This document shows, piece after piece, positions 6,356 to 14,491 of a stretch of DNA of 29,329 nucleotides. A program made the translations under genes and the position numbers. The DNA lies in the NCBI GenBank assembly GCA_043817345.1, contig JBDRGZ010000070.1, positions 1-29,329 on the forward strand. The letters are read 5' to 3'. Numbering within the stretch: position 1 is the first letter of the stretch; each line of letters begins with the position of its first letter. The stretch is from CAYSXS01 sp043817345. GTDB taxonomy: Bacteria; Patescibacteriota; Patescibacteriia; UBA2196. Under the pieces are notes generated by a model that saw only the letters and a list, made by a program, of their open reading frames with translations, made no database searches and was not told the DNA's origin.

Positions 6356-6832
6356 ATGGAAAAAGAAGATTTTTTAATAAACTGGACGTTTCCAGAACTG
6401 GAAACACCAGAAAGAAATAAGAGTTGGTATGTTTGGGCAACTTTAATAGGTGTAGTCCTTCTTTTTATCGCAGTTATGACTGGTAACTTTCTTTTTGGTC
6501 TTTTAATCATCCTTATAACCATCGTGCTATTTGCTCATCATCACAAAGATGTTGAAGAAATTGGTTTTGGTATTACAGATGAGGGTTTAGAAATTGATGG
6601 AAAGTTTTTTGATTTTAGAGATTTAAAACACTTTTGGATAATATACGAACCTCCTGTTGTTAAAAATCTGTATTTTGAATTTAAGAGTAGTACGCGGCCA
6701 AGATTAACAATTCCTTTGAAAGATATTAATCCAGTTAAGGTTCGCAAGATATTATTAGAATACATGGAAGAAGACTTAAGTAGAGAAACAGAACCATTGT
6801 CAGAATCTCTTGGTAGAAGATTGAAAATATAG
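6356..6832 (+). CDS. Hypothetical membrane protein with two TM helices and a cytosolic domain
   Basis: I do not recognise a named family. The 158 residues have an aromatic N-terminus (INWTFPELETPE), two hydrophobic helices at about 25-41 and 44-60 joined by a tight MTG turn, then a soluble domain (65-158) with alternating beta-type segments (FGITDEGLEIDGKFFDFRDLKHFWIIYEP). The N-terminal INWxFPE plus two-helix plus PH-like (bacterial PH) layout is common for small conserved CPR membrane proteins, but the PH-like assignment is inferred from pattern only. It has its own promoter 28 bp upstream and is followed by tRNA-Arg 30 bp later. Confidence 0.7.
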   Translation: MEKEDFLINWTFPELETPERNKSWYVWATLIGVVLLFIAVMTGNFLFGLLIILITIVLFAHHHKDVEEIGFGITDEGLEIDGKFFDFRDLKHFWIIYEPPVVKNLYFEFKSSTRPRLTIPLKDINPVKVRKILLEYMEEDLSRETEPLSESLGRRLKI

Positions 6833-6862
6833 AGGGCTTGATTAATATATATTTTTGTTTTT

Positions 6863-6934
6863 GCCCCCGTAGTTCAATGGATAGAATGCGAACTTGCGGA
6901 GTTTGTGATATAGGTTCGACTCCTGTCGGGGGTA
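6863..6934 (+). tRNA. tRNA-Arg(GCG)
   Basis: 72 nt: acceptor GCCCCCG/CGGGGGT (first pair G-T), D-arm GTTC/GAAT, anticodon stem CGAAC/GTTTG with loop TTGCGGA (anticodon GCG), T-arm ATAGG-TTCGACT-CCTGT, A73, no encoded CCA. Apart from position 34 the loop matches the usual bacterial tRNA-Arg(ACG). A possible promoter is TTGAAA (6821-6826), 16 bp, TAATAT (6843-6848). Confidence 0.9.
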
Positions 6935-6955
6935 GAGATAAGGATAGATATATTG

Positions 6956-6985
6956 AAACGGCACATTAAGTATGTGGTCGTTTTT
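6956..6985 (+). terminator. Terminator after tRNA-Arg
   Basis: AAACG (6956-6960) pairs with CGTTT (6979-6983) and CACAT (6962-6966) with ATGTG (6972-6976), with a small internal loop; a T-rich tract follows. It separates tRNA-Arg from recG. Confidence 0.65.
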
Positions 6986-7001
6986 CTTTTTCTCAGAAAT
7001 C

Positions 7002-7011
7002 TTGTTACAAT
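7002..7011 (+). promoter_or_regulatory. Extended -10 promoter of recG
   Basis: TGtTACAAT (-10 hexamer 7006-7011, preceded by TG at 7003-7004). No good -35. The start would be at 7018, the A of the recG ATG, predicting a leaderless mRNA. Confidence 0.5.
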
Positions 7012-7017
7012 GTAAAC

Positions 7018-9156
7018 ATGAATTTACAAACTTCAATTAAAGAGATAAACAAGATAACAGCACAAGTAGCGCCCAAGTTTAAAAAACTTGGTGTTAGTAA
7101 TGTGGAAGATCTTCTTTTTTACTTTCCTTTCAGATATGAAGATTATTCTAATCTACTTAAAATAGATGAAATTGAACCAGGGATTCTTTTAACTATTAAA
7201 GGCAAGATAGAGTTATTAGAATCTAGAAGATCTTTTCGTAAAAGAATGATTTTAGTTGAAGCTGTTGTTGCTGATGAAACAGATAAGATTAAAATAATGT
7301 GGTTTAACCAAAGATATATTCAACGCACTTTAGCAGTAGGTGATGAAATATATTTATCTGGTAAAGCAATTTTAACTGATTCTGGATTAGAGTTCCATAA
7401 TCCAACTTTTGAAAAGGTAAATAAGTATGACAAATTTACTGCTCATACAGCTAGGATTGTTCCAATATATTCTTCAACTGACAGATTAACTCAGAGACAG
7501 ATTCGTTTTACAGTTAAACGTGCTTTATCTTGTATTAATTTTCTTCAAGAATGGTTGCCACAGAATGTAATACAAGCAAATAATTTAATGGCTTTAAGAC
7601 AAGCTGTTCATCAAATACATTTTCCAATTAATTTAGATGAGTTAGAAAAAGCTAGATTTAGACTTAAATTTAATGAAATATTTTTACTTCAAGCCAGGGC
7701 TCGTTTAATTAAACAGGATCTGTTACATCTAAATGCAGATAAAATATCTTTTAAAGAAGAGGAAACTAGAAAATTTGTTAATGCATTACCTTTTAAACTA
7801 ACTCAATCACAAAAGAAATCTGCTTGGGAGATAATTAAGGATTTAGGCAAAGCTAAACCAATGAATAGATTACTAGAAGGAGATGTTGGAAGTGGTAAAA
7901 CAATTGCTGTAGGTATAGCTATGCTTAATGCTTTGTTAAACAAGAAACAAGTAGCATATATGGCACCAACAGAATTACTTGCTTCACAACAGTTTAATGG
8001 ATTTTTAAAGATTTTTGAAAAATTTGATTTTAATATTGGTTTATTAACTAGAAGTGAAACAAAAATTTTTAATAGGACTAGTAAAAAGATATTAAGTGTG
8101 AAAAAAGCTGAAATAATTAAAAGTTTATCCGCCGAAGCGCAAAAGGGTCGTAAGGGAGCGGAGGAGGATAAACTTAATTTAGTTATTGGAACACATGCTT
8201 TAATACAAGATAAGGTAAGTTTTAAAGATTTAAACTTCATAATTATTGATGAACAGCATAGGTTTGGTATTGCCCAAAGAAAAGAATTGCAAGATAAAGC
8301 AAGACAGCAGGAAGACAAAAAAGATTTTTCTCCACATTTTTTATCTATGACAGCTACTCCAATTCCTAGATCTTTAGCTTTAACTGTTTATGGAGATTTA
8401 GATTTATCTGTAATTGATGAGATGCCAAAGGATAGAAAAAAGATTGAAACAAAAGTAATTGAACCTCATGAACGTAAAGATGCTTACAATTTCATTAATT
8501 CAGAAATACAAAAGGGGAGACAAGCTTTTGTTGTTTGTCCATTAATTGATCCATCAGATAAATTAGGAGCCAAAGCAGTTAAAGATGTTTTTGAAAGATT
8601 AGATAAAAAGATTTTTAAAGATTTAAGAATAGAGATATTGCATGGAAAGATTAAAGGAGAAGAAAAAGAAAAGATAATGAAAGAATTTTTAGCTAATAAG
8701 GTAAAGATATTAGTTTCAACATCTGTGATAGAAGTAGGGATAGATATACCCAATGCAACCGTTATGATGATTGAGTCGGCTGAAAGATTTGGTTTAGCTC
8801 AATTACATCAATTAAGAGGTAGGGTTGGTAGAAGTGAATATCAATCATATTGTTTTCTATTCACAGAATCAGACACAGAAACTACATTAAAACGCATGCA
8901 AGCTTTAGTTCAATCAGCTAATGGATTTGAATTGGCTGAAAAAGATTTAGAATTTCGTGGACCAGGAGAAGTTTATGGAATTAGACAATCAGGTTTTTAC
9001 GATTCCCTTAAGATAGCTAAACTAACAGATTGGCCAGTTATTAAGGTTGTACAACAAGAAATTGAGAAGATGTTTAAATTAGACCCAGACTTAGATAATT
9101 ATTCAGAAATTAAGGATAAAATTAAGGATTTTGAAAAAGGAGTTCATTTAGAATAG
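7018..9156 (+). CDS. recG: ATP-dependent DNA helicase RecG
   Basis: RecG drives branch migration and regression of stalled replication forks and Holliday junctions. The 712-residue product has the N-terminal wedge/OB domain (KGKIELLESRRSFRKRM region, about 55-150), Walker A GDVGSGKT at 288-295, the family-specific DEQHRFG box from D411, TATPIPRSL, a helicase C domain with SVIEVGIDIPNATVM and QLRGRVGRS, and the C-terminal TRG-like region. It is slightly longer than typical (about 690) because of an insertion at about 350-387, between GLLT and VIGTHALIQ, that includes a GC-rich palindromic stretch (8122-8174). It stands alone between terminator-bounded units. Confidence 0.97.
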   Translation: MNLQTSIKEINKITAQVAPKFKKLGVSNVEDLLFYFPFRYEDYSNLLKIDEIEPGILLTIKGKIELLESRRSFRKRMILVEAVVADETDKIKIMWFNQRYIQRTLAVGDEIYLSGKAILTDSGLEFHNPTFEKVNKYDKFTAHTARIVPIYSSTDRLTQRQIRFTVKRALSCINFLQEWLPQNVIQANNLMALRQAVHQIHFPINLDELEKARFRLKFNEIFLLQARARLIKQDLLHLNADKISFKEEETRKFVNALPFKLTQSQKKSAWEIIKDLGKAKPMNRLLEGDVGSGKTIAVGIAMLNALLNKKQVAYMAPTELLASQQFNGFLKIFEKFDFNIGLLTRSETKIFNRTSKKILSVKKAEIIKSLSAEAQKGRKGAEEDKLNLVIGTHALIQDKVSFKDLNFIIIDEQHRFGIAQRKELQDKARQQEDKKDFSPHFLSMTATPIPRSLALTVYGDLDLSVIDEMPKDRKKIETKVIEPHERKDAYNFINSEIQKGRQAFVVCPLIDPSDKLGAKAVKDVFERLDKKIFKDLRIEILHGKIKGEEKEKIMKEFLANKVKILVSTSVIEVGIDIPNATVMMIESAERFGLAQLHQLRGRVGRSEYQSYCFLFTESDTETTLKRMQALVQSANGFELAEKDLEFRGPGEVYGIRQSGFYDSLKIAKLTDWPVIKVVQQEIEKMFKLDPDLDNYSEIKDKIKDFEKGVHLE
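8122..8174 (+). repeat. GC-rich palindromic insertion inside recG
   Basis: Perfect 9-bp arms AGTTTATCC (8122-8130) and GGATAAACT (8166-8174) bound a segment much richer in G and C than the surrounding gene. It codes for about residues 369-386 (SLSAEAQKGRKGAEEDKLN), where RecG homologues have a short loop. It resembles coding insertions of intergenic palindromes known in some bacteria. No second copy is visible here. Confidence 0.5.
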
Positions 9157-9270
9157 GGCTTGATTTTTTTAAAGAACTATGTTAAACTTCTGTTAGATTA
9201 AATTAATGACGATTTTCTTGGTTTTCCAGGATTTTAAGGAAAAACTAGGATCTTCGTGACAAAGGAATAT

Positions 9271-9621
9271 ATGTTAGATAAAAAAAGAAAAGATGCTGTT
9301 ATCAAAAAGTTTCAAGTTCATAAAGATGATTCTGGTTCTGCAGAAGTGCAGATTGCAATTTTAACAGAAGAAATCAAAGAATTAACTGAACATCTACAAA
9401 CTCACAAGAAAGATTTTTCTTCAAGACGTGGGCTATTACGCAAAGTTAGTTTAAGACGTAGGTTGTTAAAGTTTTTAGAAAAAGATAATACAAACAGTTA
9501 TGATAATCTTGTGAAGAAATTGAAATTGAAAAAAATTACTAGGACAGAGAGAGAACAAGCTAAGGCAGACGAACAGGAGTTGCTTGGTAACGATGATGAC
9601 GATGAGGATATGGATGAATAA
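9271..9621 (+). CDS. rpsO: 30S ribosomal protein S15
   Basis: S15 binds the central domain of 16S rRNA early in 30S assembly. Core motifs are present: DSGSAEVQIAILTEEI, HKKDFSSRRGLLRKVSLRRRLL. I chose ATG 9271, which aligns the N-terminus to E. coli S15 and has AAAGGA just upstream; a GTG at 9256 would add five residues. The core is followed by an extra acidic tail of about 28 residues ending NDDDDEDMDE, absent from the E. coli protein. Followed directly by a strong terminator, then pnp, the classic rpsO-pnp order. An imperfect hairpin at about 9213-9251 could be an S15 autoregulatory site, but this is weak. Confidence 0.96.
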   Translation: MLDKKRKDAVIKKFQVHKDDSGSAEVQIAILTEEIKELTEHLQTHKKDFSSRRGLLRKVSLRRRLLKFLEKDNTNSYDNLVKKLKLKKITRTEREQAKADEQELLGNDDDDEDMDE

Positions 9622-9626
9622 AAATT

Positions 9627-9652
9627 AAGCCCCATCTTCTTGATGGGGTTTT
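9627..9652 (+). terminator. Intrinsic terminator after rpsO
   Basis: CCCCATC (9630-9636), 5-nt loop, GATGGGG (9642-9648) and TTTT. Its right arm overlaps the -35 of the pnp promoter. Confidence 0.9.
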
Positions 9653-9667
9653 AAAAATATATATAAT
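9640..9667 (+). promoter_or_regulatory. Promoter of pnp
   Basis: TTGATG (9640-9645), 16 bp, TATAAT (9662-9667). The start near 9674 would put the leader hairpin at the very 5' end of the pnp mRNA. Confidence 0.6.
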
Positions 9668-9671
9668 TAAG

Positions 9672-9729
9672 TTTTTCTAATCAATAGACAAATAGACTTA
9701 CCAAGTCTGTAGTTTGTTGGTTAGAAAAA
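9672..9729 (+). promoter_or_regulatory. Long stem-loop in the pnp leader
   Basis: A 13-bp stem (9672-9684 with 9717-9729, one G-U pair) continues through CAAA/TTTG and AGACTT/AAGTCT to a 3-nt loop. In E. coli a pnp leader stem is cut by RNase III and used by PNPase for autoregulation. This hairpin has the same place and could serve the same role. Confidence 0.7.
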
Positions 9730-9741
9730 AGAGAGACAAAT

Positions 9742-11973
9742 ATGTCAAAAAAAATTCAGAGTTTTTCTGCCCAAGTTGGTGGTAATGAAATGAAAGTTGA
9801 AACAGGACGTTATGCTGGTAGAGCACACGGTGCTTGTACGGTCCAGTATGGTGATACTGTAGTTTTAGCTACAGCCTGTATGTCAAAAGCTCCACGTGAA
9901 GGAATAGATTTCTTTCCTTTAATGGTAGATTTTGAAGAAAAATTGTACGCAGCAGGAAAAATTAAAGGTTCCCGTTTTATTAAACGCGAAGGTAAATCAA
10001 GTGATGAAGCTGTTCTGTCAGGTAGAATGATAGATAGAGCTATTCGCCCTTTATTTGATGATTCAATTAAAAACGATGTACAAGTTGTTTTAACAATTTT
10101 ATCAGTTGATGGAGAAAATGATCCGGATATGGTTGGGTTAGTTGCAGCATCTTGTGTTTTATCATTGTCAAATATTCCATGGAAAGGTCCGATTGCTGGA
10201 GTAAGGGTTGGAATGATTAATAACGAGTGGGTTTTAAATCCTTCATATGAAGCTAGAGAAAAAAGTGATTTAGATTTAGTTGTAGCAGGTACTTTTGAAA
10301 AAGTAATTATGCTTGAAGCAAGTGCTAATGAGGCTAATGAAGAAGCTGTTGCTAATGGAATAGATTTTTCTAGAAAACATATTGGTAAGATTATTGATTT
10401 AATTGATGAAGTAACTAAAAAAGTCGGTGATGAAAAAATTAGTTTGGCAGATATCCAGAAAGTTGACGAAGAAGCTCGAGTTAAACAAGAAGCAGTTAAC
10501 CAAAAAGTTAAAGAATTCTTATCTGGTGATAAATTAGACAAGATTTTAGAATTTAAATCTAAAGATCAATTTAAACAAGGTATGGAAGATTTAAAAGAAG
10601 AAATTGATGTTACATTAAAAGAAGATAACGAAGTTTCTAAAGACGAAAGAAAGAAAGCTTTAAAACTAGTAGGTCAAGCTATTGAAGAAAAAGCTAACGA
10701 TTTAGTTTTAAAGAAGAATAAAAGAATTGATAACAGAAAAATGAATGAAATACGTGCTTTATCTGCAGATGTTGGTGTGTTACCACGCACACACGGAACT
10801 GGTTTGTTTTCACGTGGTGAAACACAAGTATTATCTGTAGTTACTTTAGGCTCTCCTTCAGATGAACAAATTTTAGATACAATGGAAGAATCTGGAAAGA
10901 AACGATATATGCATCACTATAACTTCCCTGGGTTTTCAGTTGGCGAAACTTCACCAATGAGAGGACCTGGAAGAAGAGATATTGGTCATGGTGCTTTAGC
11001 AGAAAAAGCTTTAATGCCCGTACTACCAAGCAAGGAAGATTTTCCATATACAATTAGAGTTGTTTCTGAGGTATTGTCTTCAAATGGTTCTTCGTCTCAA
11101 GCCTCTGTGTGCGGATCATCTTTAGCTTTAATGGATGCTGGTGTTCCAATTAAGAAACCAGTAGCTGGTATTGCTATGGGAATTGTACAAAACGAAGCAG
11201 GTGATTACAAAATTTTAACAGATTTACAAGATTTAGAAGATTCTAATGGAGGTATGGATTTTAAAGTAGCTGGTACAAGAGATGGTATTACTGCTGTTCA
11301 AATGGATACTAAATCAGATGGTTTAACTATGGATATGGTTCACGATACTTTAAAGCAAGCTCTAAAAGCTCGCTTAGAAATTTTAGATGTAATGCAAAAA
11401 GGAATTAAGGAACCGAGAAAAGAATTATCTCAATATGCACCAAGGATTCATACAATGCAAATTAATCCAGATAAGATTAGAGATGTAATTGGCCCTGGTG
11501 GTAAAATTATTAATAAAATTATTGATACAACAGGCGTGGCTATTGATATTGAGGATTCAGGCCTTATCTTTATCACTTCTACTTCAGTTGAAGGAGCAGA
11601 TAAAGCAATTGAATGGATTGAAAATTTAACTAAAGAAGTTGAAGCAGGTGAAATTTATCAAGGTAAAGTTACTAGGCTTATGGACTTCGGTGCTTTTGTG
11701 GAAGTGTTACCAGGTCAAGAAGGTTTAGTGCATGTTTCAGAAATGGCTCCATTTAGAGTTGGGTCTCCAAGTGATGCAGTAAGTGTTGGCGATGAGGTCC
11801 CCGCTAAAGTTAAAGAAATTGATGATCAAGGAAGAATTAATCTAACCTTTATTGGTACAGACTTTGATTTTTCAAAGATTAAAAAATCAGAACAATCTTC
11901 TGCTCCTAGAGGTAATTTTAATGGACCAAGGAATAAGTTTAGGAAATTTAATAGGGGTGGAGATAGAAAATAA
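9742..11973 (+). CDS. pnp: Polyribonucleotide nucleotidyltransferase (PNPase)
   Basis: PNPase degrades RNA 3'-to-5' using phosphate, as a ring-shaped trimer in the cytoplasm. The 743 residues contain the first RNase PH domain (TVQYGDTVVLATA; FFPLMVDFEEKLYAAGKIKGS), an alpha-helical linker (about 240-315), the second, catalytic RNase PH domain (GTGLFSRGETQVLSVVTLG; MRGPGRRDIGHGALAE; SSNGSSSQASVCGSSLALMDAG), a KH domain (INPDKIRDVIGPGGKIINKI) and an S1 domain (GKVTRLMDFGAFVEVLPGQE, GLVHVSEM), then a basic Gly/Arg/Asn-rich tail. Full length, own promoter and leader hairpin; terminator at 11999. Confidence 0.98.
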   Translation: MSKKIQSFSAQVGGNEMKVETGRYAGRAHGACTVQYGDTVVLATACMSKAPREGIDFFPLMVDFEEKLYAAGKIKGSRFIKREGKSSDEAVLSGRMIDRAIRPLFDDSIKNDVQVVLTILSVDGENDPDMVGLVAASCVLSLSNIPWKGPIAGVRVGMINNEWVLNPSYEAREKSDLDLVVAGTFEKVIMLEASANEANEEAVANGIDFSRKHIGKIIDLIDEVTKKVGDEKISLADIQKVDEEARVKQEAVNQKVKEFLSGDKLDKILEFKSKDQFKQGMEDLKEEIDVTLKEDNEVSKDERKKALKLVGQAIEEKANDLVLKKNKRIDNRKMNEIRALSADVGVLPRTHGTGLFSRGETQVLSVVTLGSPSDEQILDTMEESGKKRYMHHYNFPGFSVGETSPMRGPGRRDIGHGALAEKALMPVLPSKEDFPYTIRVVSEVLSSNGSSSQASVCGSSLALMDAGVPIKKPVAGIAMGIVQNEAGDYKILTDLQDLEDSNGGMDFKVAGTRDGITAVQMDTKSDGLTMDMVHDTLKQALKARLEILDVMQKGIKEPRKELSQYAPRIHTMQINPDKIRDVIGPGGKIINKIIDTTGVAIDIEDSGLIFITSTSVEGADKAIEWIENLTKEVEAGEIYQGKVTRLMDFGAFVEVLPGQEGLVHVSEMAPFRVGSPSDAVSVGDEVPAKVKEIDDQGRINLTFIGTDFDFSKIKKSEQSSAPRGNFNGPRNKFRKFNRGGDRK

Positions 11974-11998
11974 AAAATATATTTATATATACTTAAAT

Positions 11999-12019
11999 CC
12001 GCCAAATGGCGGGTTTTTT
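11999..12019 (+). terminator. Intrinsic terminator after pnp
   Basis: CCGCC, loop AAAT, GGCGG, G, then six T. The last bases overlap the candidate holA -35. Confidence 0.9.
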
Positions 12020-12046
12020 GTCAAAAGATATAAAATGCGATAAGAT
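12018..12046 (+). promoter_or_regulatory. Candidate promoter of holA
   Basis: TTGTCA (12018-12023), 17 bp, TAAGAT (12041-12046); predicted start at 12053, exactly the ATG of holA. Confidence 0.5.
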
Positions 12047-12052
12047 AGGGTT

Positions 12053-12967
12053 ATGATTTACTTTCTATACGGGCCAGACACATATCGATCACGAGAGAAG
12101 TTGAAAGAATTAGTTAAAAAGAATTCTGATGGTTTTAATATACAAAAAATTGATGGATCTAAATTAAGTGCAGATGAGTTAAATAAAAATATATCTACTA
12201 ATGATTTATTTAGCCAGAAGAAATTTTTAATTGTAGAAGGAACTGCAAGTAAAGATAGTAAAGCAAAAGAAGATGTGGTTGAATTTTTAAGAAAATTGGA
12301 ATTTGATAAACCAAGCTTTTTAATTTTCTACGATGCACAAGTAGATAAAAGATCTGTAATTTTTAAAGTTTTGAATAAAAAAGCTGATGAATCATATGCT
12401 TTTGATAATCTTAAACCAGCAGAAATGGATGTTTGGTTAAATAACCAAATAAAAGAGATTGGTTTAAATATTAATAATATTAATTTTAAAAAATTAGCCA
12501 TATCTTTAGGTAGTGATACATGGTTAGCTATTGGAGAATTACAGAAGTTAAAGGGATACAAAGGAAGCGAAGAAGTAATATATGAAGATATCGATCTGTT
12601 GGTTAGAGGTAAATTAGATGATGATATTTTTAAACTTACAGACATGATTGCTAATAATAACAAACAGGCAGCTGTTAAGTTATTAAGAGATCAAATAGAA
12701 TTAGGTAGTAATGAGATGTATCTTTTAACAATGATTGTGCGTCAGTTTAGGATTTTGATTCAATTAAAAAGTGTTAATAGTATGAATGCTGCTAAAATTT
12801 TAAAATTACATCCATTTGTTGTTCAAAAATCCTTACCTATGGTTAATAAATATTCAATGGAAAAGTTAAAAGAAATATATATGAAATTATTGGATATAGA
12901 TTTACAATTAAAATCTAGTAAAATTTCCGGAGAAATTTTGTTAGAAAAATTTATTTTAGAAATATAA
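12053..12967 (+). CDS. holA: DNA polymerase III subunit delta
   Basis: The delta subunit opens the beta sliding clamp as part of the clamp loader. The 304-residue product begins MIYFLYGPDTYRSREKLKEL, the degenerate P-loop start typical of HolA, followed by the beta-binding STNDLFSQKKFLIVEG segment, a linker with AEMDVWLNNQIKEIG, the lid-domain pattern LAISLGSDTWLAIGELQKL, and the C-terminal collar domain (IRQFRILIQLKSV, LKLHPFVVQKSL, LLDIDLQLKSSKISGEI). Length is near the family norm (about 330). It appears to have its own promoter, with the mRNA starting at the ATG. A repeat-bearing 135-bp gap follows. Confidence 0.93.
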   Translation: MIYFLYGPDTYRSREKLKELVKKNSDGFNIQKIDGSKLSADELNKNISTNDLFSQKKFLIVEGTASKDSKAKEDVVEFLRKLEFDKPSFLIFYDAQVDKRSVIFKVLNKKADESYAFDNLKPAEMDVWLNNQIKEIGLNINNINFKKLAISLGSDTWLAIGELQKLKGYKGSEEVIYEDIDLLVRGKLDDDIFKLTDMIANNNKQAAVKLLRDQIELGSNEMYLLTMIVRQFRILIQLKSVNSMNAAKILKLHPFVVQKSLPMVNKYSMEKLKEIYMKLLDIDLQLKSSKISGEILLEKFILEI

Positions 12968-13047
12968 AAAATAAATTCGATATGACAGGAAAAGAAAGTT
13001 TGTGATGATAAAAAAGTTTATTTAGTAATTCAAGATTATAATTAACC

Positions 13048-13092
13048 AGATCCTTCGGCTCTTAGCAACTCTAAAAGTCGCTCAGGATGACT
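13048..13092 (+). repeat. REP-like palindromic repeat, copy 1
   Basis: AGATCCTTCGGCTC at the left and TCGCTCAGGATGACTA at the right flank a variable middle; the ends pair imperfectly (ATCCT...AGGAT). A very similar copy is at 27113-27158. Both lie just before the ATG of the next gene. Confidence 0.75.
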
Positions 13093-13102
13093 ACAAAAAA
13101 CT

Positions 13103-13792
13103 ATGTTAAAAATAGCTCATAGGGGCGCGTCAGGTTATGCGCTAGAAAATAGTTTTGCAGCTTTTGATAAAGCTGTGGAATTAGGTGTAGATTCAATAGA
13201 GTGCGATGTAAGAATGACCAAAGATAAAAAGTTGGTTTTAATGCATGATAATAGGATAGAGCGCGCAACTAAAGGAAGGGGGAAAATTTCAAAGATGACT
13301 TTAGCTGAATTAAAACAAGTAGAAATGAATAATGGACAAAAAATTCCAACACTTGAAGAATTTATTGAGAAATATAAAGGAAAAGTAAAGCTATTAATGT
13401 TGGATGTTAAATCTATTAGTGCAGCTCCTAGATTAGTAGAGATAATTAATAAATACAAGATTCACAGTGAAGTATTAGTTGCTTCTTTTAAACATCCTTT
13501 TTTAATTGATATATTGATCCGTGATTCAGCTATTCAAACAGGTATTGCTTTTAATGCATATAGATATTTAAAATATCTTTTTATTAAAAAACTTTTTGTT
13601 TTACCAGCTAAATTAGTAGGAGCAAATATTGTAGATATATATTACAAGTTTGTTGATCAAAAAGTTGTTGATAGAGCACATAAATATTATTTAAAAATTT
13701 ATGTTTATTCTCCAAATAAGCAGGCAGATATAGACAGGATGAAATCTTATGGAGTTGATGCAATAATATCTGATTACCCGGATAGAATTTAA
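13103..13792 (+). CDS. Glycerophosphodiester phosphodiesterase family protein
   Basis: Family members hydrolyse glycerophosphodiesters to sn-glycerol 3-phosphate and an alcohol. The 229-residue protein shows the GDPD TIM-barrel signature: H6-R7 in AHRGASGYALENS, metal ligands E33 and D35 in SIECDVRMTKD, catalytic H48 in LVLMHDN, then KLLMLDVKS and a C-terminal VDAIISDYPDRI. No signal peptide, so probably cytoplasmic, like UgpQ. It starts 11 bp after a REP-like repeat and ends 2 bp before truB, so the two are probably cotranscribed. The substrate is not clear from sequence. Confidence 0.93.
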   Translation: MLKIAHRGASGYALENSFAAFDKAVELGVDSIECDVRMTKDKKLVLMHDNRIERATKGRGKISKMTLAELKQVEMNNGQKIPTLEEFIEKYKGKVKLLMLDVKSISAAPRLVEIINKYKIHSEVLVASFKHPFLIDILIRDSAIQTGIAFNAYRYLKYLFIKKLFVLPAKLVGANIVDIYYKFVDQKVVDRAHKYYLKIYVYSPNKQADIDRMKSYGVDAIISDYPDRI

Positions 13793-13794
13793 TT

Positions 13795-14460
13795 ATGTAT
13801 ATTTTAATCAACAAACCATCTGGACCAACTTCACATGATATTATAGATCAACTACGTAGAATTACTGGGGTTAAAAAGATTGGACATGCAGGAACTTTAG
13901 ATCCATTTGCAAGTGGGTTATTGCTGGTCGCAATTTCTAGAGAATCAACTAGAAATATATATAATTTTATAAAACTAGATAAAGAATATATTGCTACATT
14001 AAAATTAGGAGCTATTAGCAATAGTCAAGATAGAACAGGTGTAATAGAGGAGATTAAAAATAGTGCGAGCCCAACAGAACAAGAAATTAAAGATGTGTTA
14101 AGTAAGTTTGTTGGTAAACAAGAACAGATTCCGCCAATGTTTTCAGCCAAGAAAGTCAAAGGTAAAAAGCTATACAATTTAGCACGTAAAGGAATTGAGA
14201 TTGAAAGAAAACCATCTAATATTGAGATATATGATATACAGTTATTAGAATTTAAAGATTCTGAATTAAAAATTAAAGTTAAATGTTCCTCAGGAACATA
14301 TGTTCGTACTTTAGCTCATGATATTGGGCAAGATTTAGGATGCGGAGCATATTTAGAAGAATTAGAACGTACAAAGATTGGAAAATATGATTTAAAAAAT
14401 TCAGTTAAAGTAGAAGAACTGACAAAAGAGAATTGGAATAAGTTTACATTTAATAGTTGA
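13795..14460 (+). CDS. truB: tRNA pseudouridine(55) synthase TruB
   Basis: TruB makes the universal pseudouridine-55 in the T-loop of tRNA. The 221-residue product has the start NKPSGPTSHDII, the catalytic Asp36 in GHAGTLDPFASGLLL, KEYIATLKLG, QIPPMFSAKKVKGKKLYNLARKG and CSSGTYVRTLAHDIG. It lacks the C-terminal PUA domain of the roughly 314-residue E. coli enzyme, as is usual in small genomes. A TAGAAT hexamer ends 7 nt before the ATG but has no -35, so readthrough from the GDPD gene is more likely. The TGA stop lies inside the -35 of the rpsT promoter. Confidence 0.96.
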   Translation: MYILINKPSGPTSHDIIDQLRRITGVKKIGHAGTLDPFASGLLLVAISRESTRNIYNFIKLDKEYIATLKLGAISNSQDRTGVIEEIKNSASPTEQEIKDVLSKFVGKQEQIPPMFSAKKVKGKKLYNLARKGIEIERKPSNIEIYDIQLLEFKDSELKIKVKCSSGTYVRTLAHDIGQDLGCGAYLEELERTKIGKYDLKNSVKVEELTKENWNKFTFNS

Positions 14461-14485
14461 CAATATTGATAAAATACTTTAGAAT
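14457..14485 (+). promoter_or_regulatory. Strong promoter for rpsT
   Basis: TTGACA (14457-14462), 17-bp spacer, TAGAAT (14480-14485). The -35 overlaps the truB stop codon. The start near 14492 gives a leader of about 190 nt. Confidence 0.75.
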
Positions 14486-14491
14486 AATACC

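Noticed and set aside
7803..8318. 171-codon minus-strand frame inside recG
   Set aside because: Antisense to conserved RecG motifs; its serine/leucine-rich sequence is typical of shadow frames.
9810..10541. 243-codon minus-strand frame inside pnp
   Set aside because: Antisense to the first RNase PH domain and lacks recognisable features.
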